Below are positions 1-10,277 of a DNA stretch of 64,000 bases, one piece after another. Every line of letters begins with the position of its first letter. Position 1 is the stretch's first letter. The notes below the pieces were generated by a model. That model searched no databases. It saw only the letters and a list, made by a program, of their open reading frames with translations, and had not been told where the DNA came from. The stretch is from NCBI GenBank assembly GCA_018398815.1, contig CM031628.1, positions 13,339,394 to 13,403,393 on the forward strand, read 5' to 3'. The stretch is from Conus ventricosus. Taxonomy: Eukaryota > Mollusca > Gastropoda > Neogastropoda > Conidae. A program made the translations under genes and the position numbers.

Positions 1-526
1 GAAAGGAGAGTGGGTTAGAGGATTCTTAAACAGCATGGTTGCTGTGGCAACAGTCTTAGCGGCGATAGTGATGTAAATGGTAGTGATGGTAATACCAATG
101 CTAACAATCGAATTAATGATGATAATGCTAACAACTATAGTGAAGGTAATGGTAATAATGGTACTGATAATAAAGCATGATGCAGGAATATTGAAAAAAA
201 GTTTAATAATGATCAATGATAAATTTAAGATAAATTATAATAATAATTGAATAAAATAAAAAAAATAATAAGATTAGTTATGATCATAACAGTACTAATA
301 CTAATAGCCTACTAAGGGAGGGGGGGGGGGCAAGGGGAGGAGGGGGGGGGGGGGGACAGAAAGAACAAAGAGAAGATGGAAGGTATAAATCATGGGAAGG
401 ATTATTAGTAAGATTAATTTTATCATTATTACTATCTTTACTACTATCCTTATGTCATTACTATCGTAAGTGTCATCATCATCATCATCATTAGTGATTA
501 TCATCATATCATTATCATCATTACTG

Positions 527-565
<39 letters not shown>

Positions 566-1230
566 CCATCACTGATCCCATTACCAGCAGAAAGTCATAG
601 AAGTACTAGCAATATCACTTTTTTTTAATTGAGAAAGGAAAAAAAAGAGGGGGGGAGGGGGGGCACACATTTACACACATTTGTGTGTGCGTAAGTGCCC
701 CCCCCCCCCCCCCCCCCCCCCCGTCTTTTTCTCTTCCCCCCCCCCTTCCCTGTTCCAATAATACAATTAACCTTTCACTCTTTGATCATCACTATTCCTT
801 TTCACCTACCGTTACTATTATTTGTACTACTATGATTATCCTCACCACCTTCTTCCTGCTCCAGTAGCACTGTTGACTTTTATTCATTGACTGTTTCTGT
901 TCTTTTCCACCATGTATCACTATTACTAATGTTACTGTTAAAATTATTGCCATCAGTACGTCTATCATCAGATCATTATTATCAGCACTATCACCATCAC
1001 CTTCAAAAAAAAAAAAAAAAAAAAAAGGAAGAGAAAAAAACTACTAACCTTATTTTTCTTATTATCTCAATCAGTATTAACATCTCATTATCTTCACTAC
1101 TATTACTGTTATGATCACTGTTATCAGTACCAATTTTATATATTTTATGTATATGTACATAGATTTTTTAAAAAATGTTATCATCAATATCACTGTTGTT
1201 ACAACTTCATAACTGTTACAGTTATTATAT
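1..1230. other. AT-rich non-coding start with simple repeats
   Basis: No gene is visible. The stretch is AT-rich and holds short G and C homopolymers (about 320-356, 646-662, 699-722), a TCA/ATC trinucleotide array and an A-run near 1005-1026. It lies left of the block that recurs after the assembly gap, so there is no second copy in this window to compare it with. Confidence 0.7.
473..573. repeat. (ATC)n trinucleotide microsatellite
   Basis: Two runs of tandem ATC/TCA (473-492 and about 527-573) are separated by an imperfect ATT/ATC stretch. The run is open in several frames and produces spurious poly-Asp or poly-Ser/His ORFs. Confidence 0.9.
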
Positions 1231-1664
1231 TTACTAGAATTACTAATATGATCAGTATACTTTACAATATTTCTGACATTCTAACCTACCGGTTTTCCAG
1301 CCTCCTATAGCATCACTATCATTACTATATGGTTACAATCAAGATCATTATTAAAACTATTAATATACACATCATAAATATCAATATACCGTTAGATTCC
1401 GTCCTTTCCGTCCTTCCCATAATGTGTACCCTCCTTCTCTTCTTTGTTCTTCTCCTGCCCCCCTTCCCCCCTCCTCCTCCCCCTTTTCGTCCTCCCTTGT
1501 CTTAGTATTAGTATTATTAGTATTATTATCATTACTGTTATTGAATCTTTTTTATTATATTTTTCTTCATTTTACTTCTGAATCATACTTTTATTACTAG
1601 TACTATTATTACCATTAGCGTTACAATTGTTGTTAGCACTTTTATCTTACCTTGGGTTTCCCCA

Positions 1665-1665
<1 letters not shown>

Positions 1666-1737
<72 letters not shown>
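1666..1737. repeat. (CA)n microsatellite
   Basis: About 35 CA units with two CG interruptions near the ends. The counterpart is at 17803-17870 in the second copy of this block. Confidence 0.95.
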
Positions 1738-1879
1738 TGTGCATGTGCCCCTCTAAATCAAAAAGATGCAAAGTATATAAACGTTTTCCCAGTACAGTGA
1801 CAGAGGGGAGACAATTTCCAGTTAGTGGAAGGAAAAAACTCGACAGTGCGGCGGTTAGTTCCCTTATCGGACTTGATTT

Positions 1880-2110
1880 TTCTTTTTTTTAATCATTATT
1901 TATAGCCGTTAGTAACGGCTATTCTGGTAAAAATGAAGCATCAGGCATCATCCGTGACCCATAATGAACATACCTACAAATTTTCAGAAAGGTCGGCCCA
2001 GAAGTTTTGTCTAAAAGCGAGTGGAACACATTTTGACCATGGACAGACAGACACACAGACAGACACACAGACAGACAGCATTTCTTCGTTCCCATTGTAA
2101 AGTACCCCTG
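1880..2110. repeat. Dispersed repeat candidate beside GACA tract
   Basis: The segment contains the inverted pair gccgtta/taacggc around 1904-1920 and ends in an imperfect GACA/CACAGACA tract near 2040-2080. It recurs at about 18020-18240. It looks like a non-coding interspersed repeat, but its class cannot be named from sequence alone. Confidence 0.4.
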
Positions 2111-2315
2111 TTCTATAAGAACTGGGATGCAAAAAAGGAAGAGGTAAGAAAAAGAAAGAAGAAAAAGAGGAAGGGGGGGGGGGGGACCCTAATGCCTTCT
2201 ACTGTGTCCGGCGGAGGGGGTAATCATAAAAAAACATGCACATATTCTCAATCATATTATTCTTTATCTCAAGAATATATATCTTCGTTTTTTTTTTTTT
2301 CTGTCTGTTCATTTC

Positions 2316-2513
2316 TGCTGTAAATCCACCAGCGATCCGCGTTCATAAGAAAGGAAGTGTGAACAAGTCCGATAACTACCGTGGTACAGCGTTAACCAGG
2401 GTAAGGCATCAGTTGTCTGCCCTTTTTGGCGCACTGTTTGTAAAGTATAGACATGTGTTTCCAACAAAAGACTATGTATGCGTAGACAAGGAAGCGAAAA
2501 TGACGGAAGAGTA
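2316..2513 (+). pseudogene. LINE reverse-transcriptase fragment
   Basis: Conceptual translation gives HKKGSVNKSDNYRG followed, across frames, by a segment of the type LSxVxSKVYTHxLNKRLC. This is the conserved early RT region (K-G-x-x-x-x-x-x-N-Y-R-P/G) of non-LTR retrotransposons. Only about 65 codons survive, with frameshifts and no endonuclease or active-site FADD motif. The same fragment is present at about 18463-18650, so it is part of the duplicated locus and predates the duplication or haplotype split. Confidence 0.6.
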
Positions 2514-2637
2514 GGCAGGTGGGGGAAAGGGGTGGGAAACGAAGGGGGGAAGCTGTCGGGATGACTTGTGGGTTAGGGGAGGAAAGATGGAGACAGGATG
2601 GGTAAGGTGAACGGTGGAGTTCACTGCCTTACGTTCA

Positions 2638-2704
<67 letters not shown>

Positions 2705-2866
2705 AAGAGAGAGAGACAGACAGAAAGACTGATAGACAGACAGAGACCGACGGACAGAAACAGAGACACGGAGAAGTCAGACCGACAGACGGAGACAAAG
2801 ACAAATGGAGATCGGATTTCAAAATGCATTGCATGCGCACGCACGCACACACACACACACACACCA

Positions 2867-2919
<53 letters not shown>

Positions 2920-3154
2920 ACACACACACACACAGGTCCTAGGGAGTGGGCACATGATTATCTTCTTCGAAAAAGCTGTAACCCAATGTCAACAAAAAAA
3001 AGGATGTCAGTGCTTGAAAACTGGAGAGAGAGAGAGATAGAGAGAGAGAGAGGAGAGAGAGAGAGGGAGAGAGAGAGGAGAGAGCAATAATGTTCTCTCT
3101 CTCCCTCTCTGGCTGTCTGTCAGTCTGTCTGTCTCCCTCCCTCCCTCTCCCTCC

Positions 3155-3220
<66 letters not shown>

Positions 3221-3560
3221 AAGCTTCATGGCAAGGGCTCACTCGAAAGGGAGAGCGAGCGAGAAAGCGAGGGGAAGTGAGAGAGAGAGAGAGATGTACA
3301 CCGAGTCCGTGTGTGTGTGCGTGTTGCGTGCGTTTGTGCGTGCGTTTGTGCGTGCGTGCGGTGCGTGCGTGTGCGTGCATGTGTGTGTGTGTGGTGTGTG
3401 TGTGTGTGTGTGTGTGTGTGTGGTTCGTGCGTGCTGCGTGTGCGTGCGTGTGTGTGTGTGTGCCCATTTGTGCACAAAACGCACATATTTTCACACACGA
3501 CTCGCCCACATTCAAGCACAGACACATGCACTAAATTTGCATACAAATTACACACACACA

Positions 3561-3609
<49 letters not shown>

Positions 3610-3661
3610 TACACACACACACAGAGGCACGCACACCCCCACCCCACCCCCACCCACCCCG

Positions 3662-3727
<66 letters not shown>

Positions 3728-3781
3728 CACAACACAACACACACACGCACACGCACGCACGCAAACGCACACACACACACA

Positions 3782-3855
<74 letters not shown>
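2638..3855. repeat. Compound dinucleotide microsatellites (GT, GA, CA, CT)
   Basis: Successive tracts: GT 2642-2692, GA/GACA 2690-2800, CA 2845-2935, GA 3023-3090, CT 3090-3226, GT 3306-3465 and CA 3550-3855 with CG-containing variants. Each long ORF here, on either strand, is a Val-Cys or His-Thr repeat artefact. The 3226 CT edge is the site where copy B carries the 31 kb insertion. Confidence 0.95.
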
Positions 3856-3856
<1 letters not shown>

Positions 3857-4148
3857 ACTTCCGACACACATAATTCTCTGATTCATCCCGACATAGAACA
3901 GCCGGATTTTGTCCTCAGTGTATCCGATGTTTCATCCGTTGACACCGCACAGAAATAAACCGACAAGTTTACAATTAACATCTGTTGTCACCCACACAGC
4001 ACTTCAGTGATAGGATGTAGTTGGCATTCGTTGTCGCTTCACGGAAATGTAGTAGCACGTGTTCACGTAGAATCCAAATGTCACTCGCACAGTAATCCAC
4101 AGATAGTCAATTGATAGTCAATAATTAGCATCCGTTGTCGTCTACACA
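3856..4148. repeat. Degenerate start of the 48-bp minisatellite family
   Basis: Diverged units of the form 'gacaagtttacaattaacat...gttgtc..c.cacacag' repeat loosely. They share the cacacag and 'aattaaca' cores with the better-preserved array at 4980-6045. No coding potential is seen. The counterpart in copy B is about 51090-51394. Confidence 0.5.
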
Positions 4149-4758
4149 GAAGTTGGCAAGTTTGTCTACCTCGGCAGTGTGGTCAGCAAAGATGGAGGTA
4201 CAGATGAGGATATCAAGAGCCGCATCAATAAAGCCAGGCACATCTTTACTACGCTAGGCCTATCTGGAATTCTCTGCCCTCTCACTCCACAACAAGATCA
4301 GAATCTTCAACTCAGGTGTGAAATCTGTCCTTCTGTATGGTTCTGAAACGTGGCGAACAACAAAGACAAACACCACAAACTCCAAACATTTATCAACAGA
4401 TGTCTGCGAAACATTGCGAACATGAGATGGCCAGATGTTATTGCCAACACAGAACTGTGGAACAAGACCAAGCAAGTTCCAATAGAATTAGAAATCAGAA
4501 AACGGAAGTGGGATGAATTGGCCACATCCTCAGAAAGTCCCACCAACTTCGCAAGACAAGCCCTTGAATGGAACCCCAGGGCAAAAGAAAAATGGGAAGA
4601 ACAAGACAGACATGGCGAAGGAGTACCGACGCAGAAGTGAAGGCCGCTGGAATGACGTGGGCCGAGCTGAAGAAGATCTCCGAAACCGTGTCTGCTGGAA
4701 GAGTGTGGTTGCGGCCTTACGTTCCCGGGGAGTTCAGAGGACTAAGTCAAGTCAAGTA
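4149..4758 (+). pseudogene. 5'-truncated LINE, C-terminal RT region and 3' tail
   Basis: Reading across frames, the segment encodes KFVYLGSVVSKDGGTDEDIK, then LLYGSETWRTTK, LQTFINRCLRNIANMRWPD and a tail with GRTRQTWRRSTDAEVKAAGM. This is the thumb and C-terminal part of a LINE ORF2 of the kind common in invertebrates and some vertebrates. At least three frameshifts break it. The 3' end carries a short pentanucleotide tail (agtcaagtcaagt), typical of LINEs that end in microsatellite-like tails rather than poly-A. It sits inside a minisatellite (cacacagaa units on both sides). The copy at 51395-52032 shares both edges, so the insertion predates the A/B split. Confidence 0.8.
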
Positions 4759-6050
4759 AGTCATCCACACAGAAAGATGTTGTCAGGTGTACGACTGGCA
4801 TGTGGTGCCACCTACACAGAAATGAATGAACAAGCCTGTGTAATGACATTGTCCTTCACACAGAAATGTACTGGCAGGTTCGTACTGAGCATGTATCGTC
4901 ACCGATACAGACATGTACGATAAGTCTAAAAAAAAAAGAGCATATTGTCCTTGACACCGAAGTGTGTTCTTAGCATGTGGTCGTCCCACACGAATGTGCT
5001 GACACGTCTACATGTCGCACGTGTTATCGGCCACACAGAAAGGCGCTGACGGGTCTATAATTAGCACGTGTTATCAGCCACACAGAAGTGTGTGCTGACG
5101 GGTCTATAATTAACACGTGTTCTCACCCACACAGAAAGGCGCTGACGGGTCTATAATTAGCAGTGTTATCACCCACACAGATATGTGCGGACAGGTCTAT
5201 AATTAGACAACAATGAAATACTGACAGGTCTATAATTAGCACGTGCTATTAAGACACACAGAAATTTTCTGACAGGTCTATAATTAGCACATGTTCTCAA
5301 CCACACAGATATGTGCGGACAAGTCTATAATTAGCACTTGCTATTAAGACACACAGAAATGTACTGACAGGTCTATAATTAGCACGTGCTATTAAGACAC
5401 ACAGAAATGTACTGACAGGTCTATAATTAGCACGTGCTATTAAGACACACAGAAATGTACTGACAGGTCTATAATTACCACGTGTTCTCACCCACACAGA
5501 TATGTGCGGACAGGTCTATAATTAGCACGTTTCTCACCCACACAGATACGTGCGGACAGGTCTATAATTAGCACGTGTTCTCAACCACAATACACAAAAA
5601 AAAAATACTGACAGGTCTATCATTAGCACGTGCTATTACGACACACATAAATATACTGGCAGGTCTACAATTAGCACGTGTAGACACCTCACACAAATAT
5701 ACTGACAGGTCACAATTAGCAAGTGCTATCACCCCACAGAAATGTACTGACAGGTCTATAGTTAGCACTTGTTATTAACCCACACACAAGAATATACTGA
5801 AAGGTCAACAATTTAGCACGTGTAGACACCCTCACACAAATATACTGACAAGTCAACAATTAGCAAGTGCTATCACCCCACAGAAATATACTGACAGGTC
5901 TATAACTAGCACATGTTATCACCCACACATAAATGGACTGACGAGTGTATAATTAGCACATGTTGTCATCACACAGAAATGGACTGACATATAGCGCGTG
6001 TAGTCGCCCCAGACAGAAATATACTAATAAGTCTATAATTCGCCTGCAGT
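4759..6050. repeat. 48-bp minisatellite with recurrent CACGTG
   Basis: Units of the form 'actgacaggtctataatt' + 'agcacgtgctattaag' + 'acacacagaaatgt' repeat. The exact spacing of the 'ctattaag' anchor at 5341, 5389 and 5437 gives a 48-bp period, with about 20-25 copies, more diverged at both ends. Roughly ten units carry an intact CACGTG; others carry cacatg, cacttg or caagtg. Copy B has an expanded, indel-rich version at about 52035-54078. Because 48 is divisible by three, it yields short repeated-peptide ORFs that are not genes. Confidence 0.9.
6025..6026. other. Empty TA target site of the copy-B Tigger insertion
   Basis: The read-through here is 'atactaataagtctataa'. In copy B the left part ends '..taccta' before CAGGCGAAGACCGG, and the right part resumes 'aataagtctataa' after the element's CCGGTC end. 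This is what a pogo/Tigger insertion at TA predicts, allowing one missing base on the right. Confidence 0.65.
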
Positions 6051-6127
6051 GGCATGGCCATTCTAAGCCACCACAAAGGTCTATAATCGCCTGCAGTGGC
6101 CATAGATGCGCCAAAGATGTTCGTCCT

Positions 6128-6279
6128 GTATTTGTCTGACTATTATTCAAGTTAAAAAGGCTGTGCCAGTCTGAATAAAAGTTACTCTGTGTTAGGTTTC
6201 CTTATGGCGAGCAAAACATACCCCACTTGTTTACTATTTATCGTTTACATGTTCCCTACCTCATTTCATTTCCGATTTT
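6128..6279. repeat. Left direct repeat of the 6128-7018 unit
   Basis: Matches 6869-7018 almost base for base. The few differences are single-base indels (for example 'ctattattcaag' versus 'ctttattcaag'). Confidence 0.85.
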
Positions 6280-6868
6280 GCTTTGATTAAATTGAGGTTA
6301 TTTGTATTTGCTCTGTCCGTCTGTGTGTTTGTCTTTTGATCTACCTTGCATCTTTGGGTGGATCCTCAGGCGTAGGTTCAATGACTGTCCCCTACATTTT
6401 ATATAATTTGCATAATGTCTTTAGTTTTACAGTAACTTTATTTCCTCCCCACACTTTCGTTTGGTTGCATTTACTACTCTTCGCTGGCTGCTCTGGGGTG
6501 CTATTGGATTTTTTTTTTTGCACCCATGGTGGTGGAGAACGCCGCAGTATTATGGACTGTGGTGGTGTCTCTATTTGACGCGGGAGCGCAGACACAAACC
6601 AGCCGTGTCTCCTGATGAGTCCCGATCCAGCGGGCGAAAGGCCCTCGGAGAGGCAATACAAATATATCTGCCTATCAAAAGGGATTGCGATGGTTCCCTT
6701 ATGCAGCTAGAGAAGAGTTTCATGTCTATAACATTTTTTTTTTTTTAATTTCATTTTCCCAGTTTCTCCATCTTCAAATCCCCTCTCCCTACCCCCAAGT
6801 CCAAATCTTTGCCAACAGTTTCAGTTGTTGGCCTGCGCTTTTTCCCCCACTATCAGATCGTTTGTCTG

Positions 6869-7018
6869 TGTATTTGTCTGACTTTATTCAAGTTAAAAAG
6901 GCTGTGCCAGTCTTGAATAAAAGTTACTCTGTGTTAGGTTTCCTTATGGGAGCAAAACATACCCCACTTGTTTACTATTTATCGTTTACTGTTCCCTACC
7001 TCATTTCATTTCCGATTT
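6869..7018. repeat. Right direct repeat of the 6128-7018 unit
   Basis: The second copy of the direct repeat. It joins at once to a partial 46-bp minisatellite unit ('agcatgcagtggcc'). Confidence 0.85.
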
Positions 7019-7195
7019 AGCATGCAGTGGCCATGGCCATTCTATCCATCACAGCTCTATAACTAGCCTGCAGTGGCCATGGTCATTCTATCCATCACAA
7101 CTCTATAACTAGCCTGCAGTGGCCATGGTCATTCTATCCATCACAACTCTATAACTAGCCTGCAGTGGCCATGGTCATTCTATCCATCGCTCCCC
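7019..7195. repeat. 46-bp minisatellite (CTGCAGTGGCCATGG units)
   Basis: The anchor 'gcctgcag' falls at 7066, 7112 and 7158, a clean 46-bp period. About four units remain here, plus degraded ones at 6040-6100. Each has PstI-like CTGCAG, the palindrome-rich ggccatgg and 'attctatccatcac'. Copy B has about 17 units (60655-61440), so the array is a VNTR between the two copies. Confidence 0.9.
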
Positions 7196-7289
7196 TACAG
7201 ACTCTAGTAAGTGGAAAAGTGAATTTCAGAGACTACGACGTTAATTTCACCATTCATTTGCGCCCCTTTCCCCCCCCCCCCCCCCTCCG

Positions 7290-7325
<36 letters not shown>

Positions 7326-7454
7326 CCGCCTTCTCAATACGTATTCCAGTCATTATTCCTAAAGCGCTGAACACACAACAGGCGCCTCTTGAACGAGTGG
7401 TTTGAATCGGCTGAACCACAGTCTGGTAAGCCAAAGAGTAAACGTCGGCCACAG
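7196..7454. other. Short unique spacer with ~55-bp poly-C tract
   Basis: About 7268-7324 is nearly pure C with two short interruptions. The flanks 'ttcagagactacgacgttaattt' and 'acgcctct/gcgcctcttgaacga' recur in copy B at 61470-61630, with a shorter C tract. The proline-rich ORF here is an artefact. Confidence 0.85.
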
Positions 7455-9615
7455 CTTATATTGTGGTACATTGCATTGCATTGTATATTGTACCGTATTC
7501 TATTGCGTGGTATTGAATCGCATTATGTTGTATTGACTTGTATATTGTACCGCATTGTATTGTGTGGTATCGAATTGCATTATGTTGTATTGAATTGTGT
7601 TGTATATTGTACCGTATTGTATTGCGTGGTATTGAATCGCATTATGTTGTACTGAATTGTATTTGTATATTGTACCGTATTGTATTGCGTGGTATCAAAT
7701 CGCATTATGTTGTATTGAACTGTATTGTATAGTGTACCGTACTGTATTGCATTGTGTTGTATGGTATTGTAATTGTAACGCATTGTATTGCAGCGCATTA
7801 TGTCGGATTGAATTGTGTTGTACATTGTGTTGTATTGTACTGCATTGCATTGCACTACATTGTGTTGTATTGTATTGCATTGCGCTACATTGTGTTATAT
7901 TGTATTGCATTGTGTTGCATTGCATTGCATTGCACTACATTGTGTTGTATTGCATTGTGTGGTGTGGTGTTGTATTGCATTGCATTGCACTACATTGTGT
8001 TGTGTTGTATTGCATTGCGCTACATTGTGTTGTATTGCATTGCTTTGCACTACATTGTGTTGTATTGCATTGCGTTGGACTACATTGTGTTGTATTGCAT
8101 TGCATTGCACTACATTGTGTTGTATTGCATTGCATTGCGTTGCATTGCACTATTACATTGCATTGCACTATATTGTGTTGTATTGCATTGCATTGTGTTA
8201 CATAGTATTGTATTACATTGCATTGCACTACATTGTGTTGTTTTGTATTGCATTGCATTGCACTACATTTGTGTTGTGTTGTATTGCATTACATTGCACT
8301 ACATTGTGTTGTTTTGTATGCATTGCATTGCACTACATTGTGTTGTTTTGTATTGCATTGCATTGCACTACATTGTGTTGTTTTGTATTGCATTGCATTG
8401 TACTACATTGTGTTGTTTTGTATTGCATTGCACTACATTGTGTTGTTTTGTATTGCATTGCATTGCACTACATTGTGTTGTTTTGTATTGCATTGCATTG
8501 CACTACATTGTGTTTGTTTTGTATTGCATTGCATTGCACTACATTGTGTTGTATGAATTGTGTTGTTTTGTAGATCGTACCATATTGCATTGCACTACAT
8601 TGTGTTGTATTGCATTGCATTGCACTACATTGTGTTGTATTGAATTGTGTTGTTTTGTAGATCGTACCATATTGCATTGCACTACATTGTGTTGTATTGC
8701 ATTGCATTGCACTACATTGTGTTGTGTTGTATTGCATTGCACTACATTGTGTTGCATTGCATTGCATTGCACTACATTGTGTTGTGTTGTATTGCATTGC
8801 ACTACATTGTGTTGTATTGAATTGTGTTGTTTTGTAGATCGTACCATATTGCATTGCACTACATTGTGTTGTATTGCATTGCATTGCACTACATTGTGTT
8901 GTGTTGTATTGCATTGCACTGCGCTATATTGTATTGTATTGCATTGCACTACATTGTGTTGTATTGAATTGTTTGTTTTGTAGATCGTACTCTATTGCAT
9001 TGCACTGCATTGCATTGCATTATGTCGCATTGAATTGTGTTGCATATTGTACCATACTGTATTGCATTGCATTGCATTACAATGTCCTGTGTTCAATTGT
9101 ACCATACTGTATTTTTTACACTGTATTCCATTGCATTGTGTTTATTGAATTGCATTGTAATGTACATTGCATTGGATTGTATTGCATTGTTCTGTGTTGC
9201 ATTGTATTCCACTGCTTTGCGTTTATTGAATTGCATTGTAATGTACATTGCATTGGATTGTATTGCACTGTTCTGTGTTGCATTGGATTCCATTGCATTG
9301 TGTTTATTGAATTGCATTGTAATGTATATTGCATTGCATTGAATTGTATTGTTCTGTGTTGCATTGTATTCCATTGCATGCGTTTATTGAATAGCCTTGT
9401 AATGTATATGCATTGAATTGTATTGTATTGCAGTGTTCTGTATTGCATTGTATTCCACTGCTTTGCGTTTATTGAATTGCATTGTAATGTACATTGCATT
9501 GGATTGTATTGCACTGTTCTGTGTTGCATTGGATTCCATTGCATTGCGTTTATTGAATTGCATTGTAATGTATATTGCATGAAAACGTGTTGCTTTGCAT
9601 CTCACTGTGCTTTAT
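7455..9615. repeat. ATTGC/ATTGT pentamer-derived satellite with higher-order structure
   Basis: The whole stretch is built from attgc, attgt and attga-type pentamers. Three zones differ. About 7480-7790 has a composite unit with 'taccgtattgtattgcgtggtat' and 'cgaatcgcattatgttg'. About 7790-9000 is dominated by 'ttgcattgcactacattgtgttg'. From 9116 to 9580 there is a third unit. With few stop triplets it is open for up to 409 codons (7754-8983) in one frame and more than 100 codons in others, on both strands; the Cys/His/Leu/Tyr composition shows these are not genes. Copy B (61690-64000) keeps the first composite type but not the second within the window. Confidence 0.9.
9116..9580. repeat. ~81-bp higher-order repeat in the pentamer satellite
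   Basis: The anchor 'tttattgaattgcattgtaatgta' recurs at about 81-82-bp steps from roughly 9139 to 9548, six copies. Internal positions alternate (attggattgtattgcactgttctg versus attgaattgtattgttctg), so units descend from one another by local duplication. Confidence 0.75.
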
Positions 9616-9889
9616 TGTAACTATAGTGTCGTGTCGTGTGGCAGAACATGACCTTGACGACAGGTCTCTGTGTGAAGGTCGGGCCGCTCTCCGCGGGAAG
9701 AGCGTGTCGTTCTAGTGCGGCCCCCCGGTCTCCTCGGAGATCTGTGTGTCTGCTGGGTTGTGGCTGTCTGCGTCACGTGCTAACTGTCTGTCTGGCAGTA
9801 GTCGTCCTGCGCAAAGTGCGCTTCCTGGTTGCCGCGGTCCCTTCCCGTGCAGTGAGTGCACACTGCACGTGGCCGCTCGCGCGCGCGTG
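9616..9889. other. Unique GC-richer spacer, no supported gene
   Basis: An ordinary-complexity stretch between the pentamer satellite and a GT array. The open frame continuing into the GT tract (9636-10178) has no recognisable domain and is mostly Val-Cys. I see no splice or promoter evidence for a gene. Confidence 0.6.
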
Positions 9890-9895
9890 TGTTTA

Positions 9896-9974
<79 letters not shown>

Positions 9975-10046
9975 TGTGTGTGTGTATGTATGTGTGTTGT
10001 GGGTGTTGTGTTTTGTGTGGTGTGTGTGTGTGTGTGTGTGTGTGTG

Positions 10047-10078
<32 letters not shown>

Positions 10079-10091
10079 TGCGCGCGCCTGC

Positions 10092-10141
<50 letters not shown>

Positions 10142-10152
10142 GTGTGTGTGGT
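9890..10152. repeat. (GT)n array with TG/GC interruptions
   Basis: More than 100 GT units with interruptions such as gttg, tatg and gcgcgcctgcc near 10080. Long Val-Cys and His-Thr ORFs come from it. Confidence 0.95.
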
Positions 10153-10277
10153 CCCACAGAGTGCAGACGGCTGGCTGAATGATCTCACTGTCCCTGGCTT
10201 CAGCCAGATCCTGCTCGCCACGTCACCTCGTCAAGAGCTTCGCCCACTGCCCTGGGCCACGTCAGGGATGCCGGAAC

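Larger units (their letters stand above)
1231..3226. repeat. Duplicated block, copy A (empty allele, left part)
   Basis: From about 1231 the sequence reappears after the N gap at 17387-19365. Shared landmarks, in the same order, are the 'gacattctaacctacc' stretch, a C-rich run, a CA array, the 'gttagtaacggctattctgg' segment, a LINE RT remnant and a GT-GA-CA-GA-CT compound microsatellite. The copies differ by small indels and tract lengths. In this copy the CT tract runs directly into 'catggcaagggctcactcg' at 3227-3245. In the second copy those flanks are 31 kb apart. Confidence 0.85.
6128..7018. mobile_element. TRIM-like element or duplication with ~150-bp direct terminal repeats
   Basis: Two near-identical direct repeats of about 150 bp, each beginning 'tgtatttgtctgac' and ending 'cctcatttcatttccgattt' (6128-6279 and 6869-7018), flank a 590-bp interior without a convincing ORF. 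The block interrupts the 46-bp minisatellite and is missing at the matching point of copy B (about 60655-60700), which marks it as an insertion or local duplication in A. A non-autonomous LTR element of the TRIM type fits the size. However, a clear TG...CA boundary, primer site and target duplication were not found, so a segmental duplication remains possible. Confidence 0.4.

Noticed and set aside
2472..3958. Val-Cys, His-Thr and Ser-Leu rich ORFs in the dinucleotide tracts
   Set aside because: Compositional artefacts of CA/GT and GA/CT repeats; overlapping in all frames.
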